Below, piece by piece: positions 1-11,869 of a stretch of 64,000 nt of DNA. The notes beneath the pieces are model-generated. The model saw only the letters and a list, made by a program, of their open reading frames with translations, was not told the DNA's origin and did not search any database. Numbering within the stretch: the stretch's first letter is position 1; the number at the start of each line of letters is the position of its first letter. The stretch is from Piper betle (lineage: Eukaryota; Streptophyta; Magnoliopsida; Piperales; Piperaceae): contig JAURVB010014558.1 of the NCBI GenBank assembly GCA_033002965.1, positions 1-64,000 of the forward strand, given 5' to 3'. The translations under genes and the position numbers were made by a program.

Positions 1-1149
1 GAAGCGGGTTTTATAAATAGGCCGAATCCTTGGACAAACGAGATCATCACAAAAGAGGTGATCAATCATAAGAGAGGACGTATTTGAGGGGACTTAGGAG
101 AGTTCTCAACATTTTCTATGTGATAAGATGGTTGAATCACGGAAGAAGAAGGAAGAAGTTGCTATGGCCAATCTCTTCGTGTAGGGATTGAAACTCCAGA
201 CTTTGAGGGATTTTCAAGGCTTGATTAAGGTACTCTTGTACATGCCTTTATTACTAATTTTGATTCATGTTTGATTGATTTAAATTCATGTATTAGTTAT
301 TCTCATTGGGTGTTCAACTAGGGGTGTGTGCTGATAAGGAGTGCTTGTTAGAGGGGTGATTCGGGTGAATCCCTTTATGAATGAGTAGCATTAGAGCAAG
401 GCCTAGTGAAGCTGTCCAGAAGGTCGAGCGGGTGCTTGAGATGATTCAAGTGCTTGTATTGATTGTATTATTATGTTAAATATCAGGTTGGGATTGGTTC
501 CCATAGATCTGTATTTTTACTTGTTGTTTGTCGCAATTAGGCAAATAACTTTAGTATCGGGTTGTGGTTGAAGTTTACAGTGTAACTAGTTACCAAGACG
601 AGTAAGAGTAGAAGCCTTCACAACCGAACACAAGGATTGATGTTTGGTGAAGATCGGGTAATGACTCGAGGGTTGCTACTTGGTTCTTGGGACAACTTAC
701 AGTAGGGAGTACTGATAATCGAGGATACTATCTCGGATGTGTTTGTGTGTGATCGAGTACAGGTGATTGAGTAAGGTGCAAACAGCGATACAAGTTAACC
801 CCATTTGAGGTTTCTGTTTGGGTGCTGATTTCCTGACCGAAAGTAGTGTAGTACTCAGGTGGAGAGGTTTCAAAGGATATTGAGTCGGAGTAGAAAGCAG
901 TGATCGGTAGAGTTGATCATTGGTTATTGGTATTTTTGGTAATTAGATATCAGTAAGGGGCTTTATTGTTGTTTGCAACCCCGAGTGTTGAGACTGAACT
1001 GAGGTAGCAGTATTGAAGTTTTGATTGGTTTTGGTGATTGGTTAACTTCTAAGTTGTGATGGTGACCGACTACTAGGAGCAGTATTTGAGAGTTGCTTTT
1101 GGGAGCTTATCTCATATTTCGTAACTTGTTGAAGACTAAGTGTTCTCAG
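1..1149 (+). other. Retroelement-like leader/LTR remnant, unresolved
   Basis: No open frame of note. A TATA-like box (TATAAATA) lies at 12-19 and is followed by a purine-rich, low-coding stretch, the look of an LTR R-U5 or leader region. It ends where family A LTR copy 1 begins at 1150. The window edge removes whatever lies upstream, so the identity is open; a gene promoter plus leader is the alternative. Confidence 0.25.
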
Positions 1150-3889
1150 TGTAACATCCTAATTTGGTTCGCCCGTGAACCGGACCGGAAATGCTACGGG
1201 CAACTGAACCATTAGCTAATCTACTTAGTTCAGTCAAGCCAACTTGGATCTACCCTTGGCATCTCAAGCTGGTGATGCAAACAGTCAATGCATGGATGAG
1301 ATGTTTATATACTAATGTTGTTCTAAATGCATGATATGAAATGCATTTCATATTCAAAACAAAACAAATTCATTAAAAGTTCAAAAAAGATTTTTAAAAC
1401 AAAATGGACAAAGACTCCCCTAAAAGTGAAATAGGGACCACCCTATCAACAATAAATATTATATATTGAATGATGAAAACGTAAAACAATACCAAAACAT
1501 TATAATTTCATCCAACATTCATATCATAATCATTTTATCTTCTTGCATAAGGTCTCGACCCGCTAAGCTCATCCTATTCAATTCTATTCACAAGAATATT
1601 CACATGTAGATCATCTCATTAAATTTGCACATCATTTCTTGTAATAAAACATCATAACATTTAATTCACACCATTCACAACAGTTCATCCCATCATATTC
1701 TTACTCATTCTTAGCAGGTACATCTATGCAAGTTGCATTGCTGCCCCTTCGTGGTCCTGACAATGTTAAGTCATTTAGTTTCTCACCTATATATTTAACA
1801 CGAAAACGTCAATAACGAGTGTTACTGGTCTAAAAATAACTAATAGTCAAGCTGGCAAAAGAGAGATGACTCGCCAATTAAATTAAATCCATTATATAAT
1901 TCTTCATTAGAATCATTTATAAAGGCACTAATCAGGAGTCGTTAGCCTCGGCTTGATAGCGTCCCATTCTGACTAGTCAAATGCCTTGACATTTTCTAAT
2001 TACCCCTCGCACAGGAAAACCAATTATCCTAAAGCCGTCAATATCCTTTGTACCACACCTGAACCTGAGCACAAGGGCTGAGTACTCTCAAGCAAGTGTC
2101 TTTAGTACCCTTTGAATCCACAAGTCTAGACATACGCTGCATTGCAGTACTTGTAATGCTCCACACTTCTCCAGGTTTGAAGAATTCAAAGGTGGAGTTT
2201 TCAGGATCCCTAGGGAATAGAATAATCCGTTCACCAATCTAAAGTCCACTTTGACTAGCACGTGCAACCGCTCGTGGTACGCATGAGTTTAATTTCCCTT
2301 GTCTCGCGTCTCACTGAAAAACTGAGAAAACTATATATAAATAGGTATGGGTAAAGATTATAATATAGTTAGCCGAAGGCATCATGATTTGGATTTGAGT
2401 TTTCTAAAACAAACTCGAAGGATTTCATCATCAAGGGTTATTAATTCGAAAATTTGTACGACTAAATGACTCATGTGAAGTGGGATACGATAAATCCACC
2501 ACTCGACATGTCCACTTAACTGTTAAATCAAATTACGATAGAGTGAGAAGTCAAACAAGAAGCGAATCCTAAACGGACCTGGTAGAAGCGCTAATCGTGT
2601 CCGCACGCCTAGGCAATGAGCTCCTACTTCGTGCATACACATCAAAATCAAAAGCTAACACCCACTATCGGAATGATGCATTCACACATCCTATATCACA
2701 CTCACATCAAAACACTCGCTTCAATTCGCATCATGATTTTCTAAGTTACAGTGCAGTTAATTAACAATTCATATCTAATTTACTTAATCAATTCATTAGC
2801 ATTTATTTCATATCATTCAAATCATGCATATGCATTTTTACTATGTCAATCAATCAAATCCTAGTATGTTGTACTAATAATTATTAATTTTAAATAATTA
2901 GATCATAGTTAATTATATCTCGCATCATTGGCAATTGACGACGATTAGGGTTTGTTACATAGTTTAGGACTTGAATTCTGCACTTGGTGGTGTCTGAAGT
3001 TTGATTGGGTTCAGTTGGATGAATTTTACAAAAATCCGGCGAATTCTAGCAAATTTGGTTTTTCTAGCGGCTTTCCGGTGACTTTCCGACAACTTTTTTG
3101 GCAAGGTGGTTGAGGCTACGGGTTGGCATCGACTAGTCAAGCTCGACATGACCACAATGGTGGTGGGGGCAGCGGCGGTGGTGCACGGGGAGGAGGAAAG
3201 GCCTCTAGGGTTGAAGGGGCAGTGATAGCGGCATGACGACGGTGGAGTGGCGTGGCCGGTGGCAAAACAGTGTTGGGAACACGGTGCGAGTGCATGGCTC
3301 TTGTGCATCGTGGAGTTCGAGCGGCGACTTGGATGGCAGGGGACGGCACGACAGAGCTCCAGTAGAGTCGATCGGCAGCAGTGTGGAGCCCGGAGGTAGT
3401 GTCGACGGTAAGATTTGGGGCAGCGATCGGGGAGAGAAGGAAAGACGTTGGGGGAAGGTTTTGATGGCAATCTTGAAAATAATAATTGAGTCGTCCCTGA
3501 CTCAGGTTAAACATAATAACTAATTCCTATTAAATTCTTAAAAGATCCAAAAAATATAAAAAAATCTCATAAAATATAATACACTCAAGAATATCAAAAT
3601 GACGTGTTCTATAATTAATAACCCCACTTAAATTGCTATCTAGCACATTCTAATGCATTATTTAACATAAAAATAATTTTATAATTAAATATATAAAAAA
3701 ACCTACATACTATTATATATTTTAATAAATTATTTTTCATCATTTTTTGACATTATCATCATATACTCGGATATATTTATACAGAAGACATCAACTCATC
3801 ACGAGTGTCAAGTAACTTATTCGATTTGAATCGATAGCTAGATCGACTGATTTGTTAATATAAGACTCTGACTCTTGTTATTAGTTTTG
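1150..3889 (-). mobile_element. Long LTR, family A copy 1 (probable solo LTR)
   Basis: The stretch begins TGTAACATCC and shares long blocks, in the same order, with 21353-24321: the near-terminal GGTTCGCCCGTGAACC hairpin, the segment around 2180-2340 ending in an AAAACTATATATAAATAG TATA region, and a GC-rich block followed by a GAGTCGTCCCTGACTC module near 3490-3505. The flanks CTCAG (1145-1149) and CTCAA (3890-3894) look like a decayed 5-bp target duplication. No primer binding site follows, so a solo LTR is likely. Orientation (minus) is inferred from the TATA motif and from the equivalent termini elsewhere. The right end has lost the usual terminal CA. The ORFs inside are not conserved between copies. 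Confidence 0.7.
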
Positions 3890-4669
3890 CTCAAAGGTAA
3901 AAATACGCCTAGTAGGAAATAATTTAGGGATAAAAATTTTACTCTAAAATCGTCCACGTGACATAATCAACAACATTGTATTGTAATTAGAAGGAAACCG
4001 GATATTTCTCCCATCAATCTACTTTGTCGTGAATCGTGACGTTTTTCTAGTGGTCTGAAGAGAAACTTTATTTTGTCTCCTTTCCATTAAATGCGTGTTA
4101 ATTTATTTGAACGGTGGATATCTGATTTGGAAAAGCATGAGTAGGTCATCTACCCGCCAGTTAACTAGCATGAGTAGGTCATGTACATAAATTTTGAATA
4201 TTATATAAAAGAGATGGGCATATTCATTAAACAATTGTGTTTACGGTGCAAATGGTTTTTTTAAGGAAATAAATTGCCCTAATACGAGAGTATCAGCAAA
4301 CACGTTAAATTTAATCATTTGTTTAGATCGCATAAAATTTTTTATGTCTTTGTAATCTAGCGACTTATATTTATTTTTGTTGATATTCGTTCATAAAAAA
4401 GAGACTTTACTAGATAGCGTTAATTAATTTACAAAAAAAGGGTTCTCATCAAAATTAAGTATGAAAATTAAGAAAAAATTTAAAAAAACTAGGATACATA
4501 ATGATAATAATACGAAAATAATTATACTAAAAAATATACGCGGGCGTGTACATATATGGTGCACATAAACCGCGGCCGACGATAACCGCAACACGCGTCG
4601 CCCAGTCAAGGCCCCCAGGGGACGCCAGAGGCCGCTCTCGTTGACCGGCCACTCCCATCCGCCACACCC
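3890..4669. other. AT-rich upstream region of the AAE3-type gene
   Basis: No coding potential is seen. It holds a G-box hexamer CACGTG at 3955-3960 and two copies of the 16-mer AGCATGAGTAGGTCAT at 4134-4149 and 4167-4182. Base composition changes sharply to GC-rich near 4550, just before the promoter. Any regulatory role is inference. Confidence 0.4.
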
Positions 4670-4677
4670 TATAAATA
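4670..4677 (+). promoter_or_regulatory. TATA box of the AAE3-type gene
   Basis: TATAAATA stands in a GC-rich context 142 bp upstream of the ATG at 4812. A pyrimidine-rich CTTTTCTTCACC stretch about 25-30 bp downstream is a plausible transcription start, giving a leader of roughly 110 nt. Confidence 0.65.
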
Positions 4678-4811
4678 CCCCCCACATCTCGTCTTTTCTT
4701 CACCATCACCTCATCGCTCACCCACACGCAGCCGCCAATTCACCGGACTTCCCCTAGCCGAAGGGAAAAAAAGATCAGATTGTTACTCCGATTCCGTCGC
4801 CGGAGATCCCC

Positions 4812-6896
4812 ATGGAGACCCTCACCGGGCTTTTGAAGAAGGCCTCCGCCGACTTCCCGACCCGCCGGGCGCTCTCGGTGCCCGGCAAGTGGAGCCTGAC
4901 CCACCGCCGGCTCAACGATCTCGTCGACGAGGCAGCCGGCAAGCTCGTCGCGGGAGGTATCCGGCCGGGTGAAGTCATTGCGCTCGTCTTCCCGAACACC
5001 CTCGAGGTGAGTAAATGCCGAAAGGCGGCTCTTTTTCCGTTCTTACGTTGATTGATGTTTTGTTGATTTGGGTGGGTGTTTGGTTGCAGTTCGTGGTGGC
5101 GTTCTTGGCCGTGATTCGCGCCAGGGCGGTGGCGGCGCCGCTCAACCCGGCCTACACGGCCGATGAGTTTGGGTTCTACCTCTCCGATTCCGAGTCGAAG
5201 CTGCTCCTCCTCCCCGAATCGGGGCACCGGATCGCCGAATCGGCCGCCGCCAAGCTCCCCATTCCCGTGTCGACCGTCGTCATCGACGACGCGATTTCGT
5301 CGGCCTCCATCTCCCTCCCTCCAGCCGCCAGCGCCGCCGTGGCGGAGTCGGAGGAGGAGATCGTGAACGACCCGGCGGACGTCGCGCTCTTCCTCCACAC
5401 CTCCGGCACGACGAGCCGGCCCAAGGGGGTGCCGCTGACTCAGCGGAACCTCGGCGCATCCGTGTCGAACATCAAATCGGTGTACAGACTCAGCGAGTCG
5501 GACTCGTCCGTCGTCGTCCTCCCCCTCTTCCACGTCCACGGCCTCCTCGCGGGGCTCCTCTCCCCCATCGCCGCCGGTGCCGCCGTCGCCCTACCCGCTG
5601 CCGGCCGCTTCTCGGCCTCGTCGTTCTGGTCAGACATGGCCGCCGCCGGCGCGACCTGGTACACCGCCGTGCCCACCATCCACCAGATCCTCCTCGACCG
5701 GCACGAGCACGCCGACCCGTCGGCCCGACCCGTTTACCCGAAACTTCGGTTCATCCGGTCCTGCTCGGCGTCGTTGGCTCCGGCGGTCATGGCCCGGATG
5801 GAGGCAGCGTTCGGGGCGCCCGTGCTTGAGGCCTACGCCATGACCGAGGCGTGCCACCTTATGGCGTCGAACCCGTTGCCGGAGGACGGGCCGCACAAGG
5901 CCGGTGCGGTTGGGCGCCCCGTCGGCCAGGAGATGGCCATCCTCGACGAGGACGGGGCGCGGCTGCCGGCGGGCAAGCCGGGGGAGGTTTGTGTCCGTGG
6001 GGCGAATGTGACGAGCGGGTACAGGAAAAACCCCGAGGCGAACCGGGCCGCTTTCCGGTTCGGTTGGTTCCACACCGGCGATGTGGGCTTCTTAGACTCG
6101 GACGGGTACTTGCACCTTGTGGGTCGGATCAAGGAGCTTATCAACCGTGGAGGTTGGTTCCATTATCTGATGTCCTTTTTTGGACGAAACTGCCCATGTA
6201 GCTCGGTTCGGTGTTAACGGGGGTAATTTTGGTATCATGCAGGTGAAAAGATCTCTCCCATCGAAGTGGACGCGGTCTTGTTGTCGCATTTAGACGTGGC
6301 CGAGGCCGTGGCATTCGGTGTGCCCGATGACAAATACGGGGAAGAGGTGAGAAACCCAAAATCTGACATGTTTGTTTGTTTAGGACTTGTTATTTTTTAC
6401 ACAAAATAACGGTGAATTTTAAAAAAATCTAATTTACGTAGATAAAATGATAATATAAAACATTAATTTTGATATCATTTTCTAGCAGATGTATATCAAC
6501 TACTTGGGTGCATTGTAACATTTATTGATTGCTATTAATTTTCTATGTTAGTAAAGTTTTAGATGATACTAAAAGTAGCTGCGAGTTGACATTTTCTTAT
6601 AATCATGTTGAAGGAGTTAAACTTGTATATAATCTATGGTTGGACTTGTGGGTTTTTAATTAAATCTTCAATTACAGATTAATTGCGCGGTAATACCTCA
6701 TGAAGGAGTGGTGCTAACAGAGTCGGATATATTGAGCCACTGCCGGAAGAACTTGGCCTCCTTCAAGGTGCCAAAGCGGGTGTTTGTCGCCGACTCTCTG
6801 CCAAAGACGGCGACCGGGAAGGTCCAGCGCCGCGTTGTGGCAGAGCACTTCCTGGCCATGGTCTCGGCCGCCAAGGTCCCCAAGTTTGGAGCCTAA
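4812..6896 (+). CDS. AAE3: Oxalate--CoA ligase, AAE3 type (adenylate-forming enzyme)
   Basis: Coding exons are 4812-5006, 5090-6152, 6243-6346 and 6678-6896, all with GT-AG introns in compatible phase, giving 526 aa. The protein is collinear with plant AAE3, a 4-coumarate:CoA ligase-like enzyme that adenylates oxalate and transfers it to CoA in cytosolic oxalate catabolism. Visible motifs: AMP-binding P-loop SGTTSRPKG from about residue 170, YAMTEACH near 314, GWFHTGD near 390, the hinge GRIKELINRGGEK near 410, and the C-terminal lysine motif PKTATGKVQRR with the probable catalytic Lys near 502. The start agrees with the family N-terminus. The C-terminus KFGA carries no peroxisomal SKL-type signal. 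Exons, mainly 1-2, are far more GC-rich than the introns and surroundings. A different acyl substrate within the family cannot be excluded from sequence alone. Confidence 0.93.
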
Positions 6897-8949
6897 TTGC
6901 AACGTTTGAGTGCGAGGAGGTGGACAAATGTTCACCTTGAAGTTCACTTGCAATGATATTTGTAATTTTGTTTTTAAGGGTACGGAGTAGGGATGGCCGG
7001 ATGGCTACTATTCTTATTCTTTTTTTATAATTTCCAATTTTTATGTAGCTGTTCTAGCCATAACATAAAACATTTTCTTCTCTCCAACTCCTTTTGGGGC
7101 TGGCGTTACATATGTCATAAAATCACACGTAAAATGTTCTAATATAAATGAAATTGTCATTTTGCATCTCTTTATAGCTGTATGCTGTGATTATTTTTTA
7201 TTTACTTAACCATAAAAGATGGTGAGGGACCGTAATCGTTAATGAAAAAAATTTCAGTTTTAAGTTTTGATGGTTGAATTCTCCCGCAATGGCCTATTTC
7301 ACATGTACCATGTCTCGACCATTGGCGGAAATTATCATGAAAAACATGATTAGTGATCATCGATGATATACTCGAGACATAATAAGCTTATGATAGTTTT
7401 TTTGCATAACTAAAATAAGCTTATGAATCACTCGTTTAGCATAACTGAAATAAATAAAAAAATTAGGAGGTTTCCGTTGAAATGCCGATTTTCGTGTGGT
7501 TACAAGCAACTTGTCACATACCCAGAATTCCATAGCTTCCAGATCTTGATGTAAAGTTCGTTGGCATGTGAAGTCTGATGGCTTCAAATTATGCCACGCC
7601 AACTCGAAATTTAAGAAAAATAATAATAAAGACTTGAAATTTGAGAGGAAATCGAAAGACCCACTTGTGATCGTGGTTTGTATTTGTTGAAAAAAATGCG
7701 TTTACTAAATGCCGAACACTGTGATTGGTGGTTGAATCCTTCCCGTAGAAAAAGCTACATATGCATGTCCCAACTTTGTGGCATCCATCAATGACTGGGG
7801 GACCAAATAATCCGATATAAAAAATAGGCCAAGAAATTCTTTGGTTATGCAAGAAATTTTATACCAGAAAGAGCGACATGGAAAGAGTTTTAGTACCATT
7901 GTCCAATTGGAAATCTTCCTCTGAAATGAGAATTTTCATGGTCCAACATTTTGTTCTACCTTGGCGTGCATATAGTCAGAGCTCTACAAAATTCCTAAAG
8001 AACATAAAATTTTTAAATGAACGACAAAAAAACATACGGAGGGAACGTGGTTCACAAAATTTCCAGAGAAAAATATTGGTTCTTGACAGCTATTAATCTA
8101 AAATGCAAGTAATAAGAACTATATATAATTCTTGAGTTCAAACACACCTCTTTGCTACGTTAACAACATATTTTTAAGCAAAAGCCAGTCTTTTCATCGC
8201 TTGATCATTTTGGTAAATGAAAGCAAGCTAAGGTTCCCTTCTTTTTAGAAGGCATAGTTTAGAACAGAGAGTTTCATCCCTTGAATGAAGCAAAATAAGA
8301 CAAGTTGATCTTTTAGAATACGAGGCAAAGCTTCCAAATCTACTGAAAGAGTAAATTCTCAATAACTTACAAACGGTAACAGCACATAGTACGGGATAAA
8401 AATGTAAACGTTTGGTCCACTACATTGGTATCAAGTAGCATAATTCTAGGGACAATCCATAATAGCTAATGATTGTACCAAGTTCAAGTAAGAAAACCGA
8501 AAATGAGATCCTGTAAACAGGTTATCCGAAAAATCTAGCAAACCATCAAGTCTTTTTACAGGAGTTGTAACTACAACTACACGAATAAAGCAACATGATA
8601 CTGGTTCATATAAGCCAGTGAAATCAACAGCAATGCGCCACCCAAGTAGAGGCATACAAGGGAGACTAGCACCTCAACACAAGGCATACTGATAAATATT
8701 GTCATTTTTGTCCCGGGAGAAGACAATCAGAATAATAGCGCGTATATCACAAACTGGGTGTGAAACATCATGCAGATGAAACCTATCATCTGAAGTTTTA
8801 TCACAGTTTCCCCCTTGCTCACTGCTGTCAAGCACTTGCCTTGTCTATTCAGCCCATGTACCTCATCGCTGATGATGACATTAAAGATCAAGGAGAGGAT
8901 GCTATAGATCAAAGAACCAATTATTCCCAAGATTGGCAAGCAATGAACG
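6897..8949. other. Intergenic region downstream of AAE3; no recognised gene
   Basis: The first few hundred bases are the AT-rich 3' end of the AAE3-type gene. Beyond 7300 there are only short scattered frames. Two adjacent minus-strand frames at 8446-8655 and 8727-8939 encode hydrophobic stretches (for example LGIIGSLIYSILSLIFNVII) but match no family I know, and stops separate them. They may be a decayed gene or the 3' part of an untranslated transcript. Confidence 0.3.
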
Positions 8950-9598
8950 AGGGAGGCATAGTATGGCCTTTGCGTCCCAGCACGGTCGGGGGCGCCTTTG
9001 CGTTAGCGTCGAGTTGGAATTTTAAAAAAACCCTAGCCGCCTTGCTTTCCCTCCACTCCTCTCCTCCCCTTCCCCTTGAGCGCCGCTCTCCTCTACTTCC
9101 TCCCTCTTTTCCCTCTCCTTTTCCCCTTTCTTCCTCCCTTTTCCCTTCTTTTCCTATCCTTTGTCCCCCTTCTCTTCCTCTTCATTTTTGTACCATTTCT
9201 TTAATTGTTTTACCTATTTCGTATTTTTTTGTATTCATCATGTTTTACACGTTAGATTATTCTAAAAATTTATTTTTTATATAAAGTTTATTCTTTTATT
9301 GATATTTAAGTTGTGTTTTATGCATTATTGATTGTACGCGATAAAACGTTACCTAAATCATCGGTTGTAATAATAAAAAAGATTTAAAGTTTATAAATTT
9401 GAGTCTTCGCCGCCTTAGATTGCTCGTCAAATACTAATTAATTAAATAAGTAACATAATAATAATTTCCATGCGTGTTTGATTATAAAATGAATTCACCG
9501 TGTTTTCTTAATTAAATTCTCAAAAAAATTTATTAATTTAATAATTGATAAAAGGATTAATTAATAAAAATTATTATCTACATAGTTGGGTTGGAAGA
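8950..9598 (+). other. Pyrimidine-rich leader-like block then AT-rich DNA
   Basis: From 9028 the plus strand reads AAAAAAACCCTAGCCGCC and then a long CT-rich run to about 9190, as in plant 5' leaders and some LTR leaders. The open frame through it is low-complexity Ser/Pro/Leu and not a credible protein. The remainder to 9598 is AT-rich and featureless. Confidence 0.25.
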
Positions 9599-11800
9599 TT
9601 ATAACATCTCATTTCGCTTAACATGAGCTAACCAAATCCGTTTGGTTCGACATCTTTTAAGTTTTAGATCTCAATTTGCCACGACAATCTAACCATCGGG
9701 TTACCAACTAAGTTACTAGTTAGGTCAACTTATTTTAATATAATTTAGAGATTTAGTTATTGTGTAGTATGATGGGATATCTCAAGCTTAAGTGTTTAGA
9801 CTTTCGGATACATGACATATTGTGATATCTTAATTGCCTTTGTTGAGGCCCAAATGATATTCCTAATATACCGACATCATACTTATGTTTTCAACACATG
9901 ATTTATTAACATGTTCAACTTGTTTCACGATATCAGAATTCAGGTATGAGCACAAATATTAGATCAGATCTGTCTAGTGCTATTTGATTTTTTATTGCAC
10001 GCCATGCATCATTACTGCATCTAAGACTGTTCATGCATTGCACGTATTGATCATACAAAGTCATGTAGCTATCTGCATCGATAGGCTGCTCAGACTTGGG
10101 CTTGTCGTGGTAAGGCATGGAGCTCTTCTTAGGTTCGTCTGGACTCTGTTCTACTTGATCTTCTGTTTGGTTCATAGGATTTGATTTACGTCGCAAAATG
10201 TAGTTAGCAGCATTTTATTGGATCCTATTATTTATGGGTCATTTAATTGATCATTCAGATTAATAAAACCTCGAGGATGCGTTCCTTATTGAAGATTTCG
10301 AAAGTTACAAGATCCAATTCAAAGTCTCGCTTTAGCTGTGTTCGAATTGTCCATGCCTAGACCTTATACATGTATTACACTTTCGAATTTTGACTTATAC
10401 ATGAGGTGGTGGAATGCGTGACATCATCGAGGGGCCAGTCAGTGCCCACCTATGGTGCTCGGTTGACGGTTATGTATATGATATCAGCTTACTACCTGCT
10501 ACTAGTATATATATTTTAGCATGTGTACTCCTCTTCGAGAGTATCCTAACCGTGCAGTGTTGCAATGATTGTCAGCTAGACTCTATTGGTCATATTACTA
10601 GTATGTCACGGTGAGTTATTATCTTGTCCATATGTACAGTTACAAACAATTATGATTATGATTAGGCCCTATTGGCCACTTGCTTATGATTACTGTGTTA
10701 TGAAAATATAGTTATTTTATTTCAATTTCTCAGAGATAGCTATTTTATCCATTTTCCAGTATTTAGATTTTTCATTATTAGTTATTGGGGACTCAGTGAT
10801 ACTCGTTACTGAGGTATTTTATCATATTATATAGGTGAGTAGGCTTGGTGTTGGCTGGTGTAACTGGGTGGATCCGAGGACTTTGGTGGATGTTGGGCTG
10901 CTTTTGTTGTTGTGGGCTTTTGGTGTGTTGTGTGTGTTCCTTGGGGACTTCCGTTACTTCTGATATGTATGACATCTTTATAATGATGTCTTGAGACTAT
11001 GGACCATGTGATGATGCTAAGGTCGTGGTATTGAGACTTGTGTTGTGACTCATGTTAGCTTATACCTTATGATATGATACCATAATAGTTTACTAGTTTA
11101 ACTCTATTTCTCCTATTTTATAGATAGAGTACTCTAAGGTACACAGGTCTAACTTATTTTATATAGGTTTCTCCATGTCTATGAGTACCTGGAACTAATG
11201 GTTAAATAAATATCTATGTATAAAAAATCATGCTACTTATGCAGGTGCATGGAGTGAAGAATGAACACGGGGTTGGAGGAGCTTATATGATTCGTAGTTG
11301 TAGGATAAGGGCTCATGCGAAGACCAGGCAAACCAACAACCTGATGATTGTGAAATCTGTATTAAATATATTACGAATGATTTGAAAATATGGTGTAACC
11401 CCTTGACAATGTTTTTGTGAATGACAAATGATATTATGAACCCTTTTGAGATTGTTCTGTGATTGAATGATGATTATATAAGTTGCATAATTTTTCCATC
11501 GTTCTATTTACAGGGAGACTTTATCCAATTTTTTCCAAAAACTTATTTTATTTTGTAAATTCAATTCATCTAGAACATCTCACTTGAATGAGTCAACCCA
11601 TAAGTGTCTTGCATACATTTTGGTGTTGTTTGCACATTGGATTCCCTTGAGTTCCACCTTTTGATACCTTGAGTGGTTAGGTCCTTCTTGTGTTGGTTTT
11701 CTATTTTAATGGGCCATGAATTAAAATTTATCAGTTCAATTATGTTCGTTTTATGGCATGAATCAAAATTTATAGAGGCAATTTTTTGTTGGCGAAGGCT
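9599..11800 (+). mobile_element. Decayed Ty3/gypsy-type LTR (5' LTR of a plus-strand element)
   Basis: The left end, TATAACATCTCATTTCG, resembles the TGTAACATC-type start of plant gypsy LTRs. Around 10410-10460 and 10780-10840 are U3- and R-like sequences (TTGGGGACTCAGTGATACTC). A degenerate methionine-tRNA primer site (GCAATCAGGGCCATGA) follows near 11804-11819, and a gag relic starts just beyond. Boundaries are approximate. A minus-strand frame at 9933-10196 (87 codons) lies in the presumed U3 and is unassigned. Confidence 0.4.
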
Positions 11801-11869
11801 CAAGCAATCAGGGCCATGATATTAGGTTAGAGAGTGTTAGGACGTCGACTGTTTGCTTCAAACAGAGGG

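Noticed and set aside
2964..3523. Overlapping frames of up to 168 codons near 3.2 kb
   Set aside because: They lie in the GC-rich U3 block of LTR copy 1 and have no counterpart in the other copies.
4775..5539. 254-codon minus-strand open frame across AAE3 exons 1-2
   Set aside because: It mirrors the GC-rich coding strand, has no family resemblance and overlaps a well supported gene.
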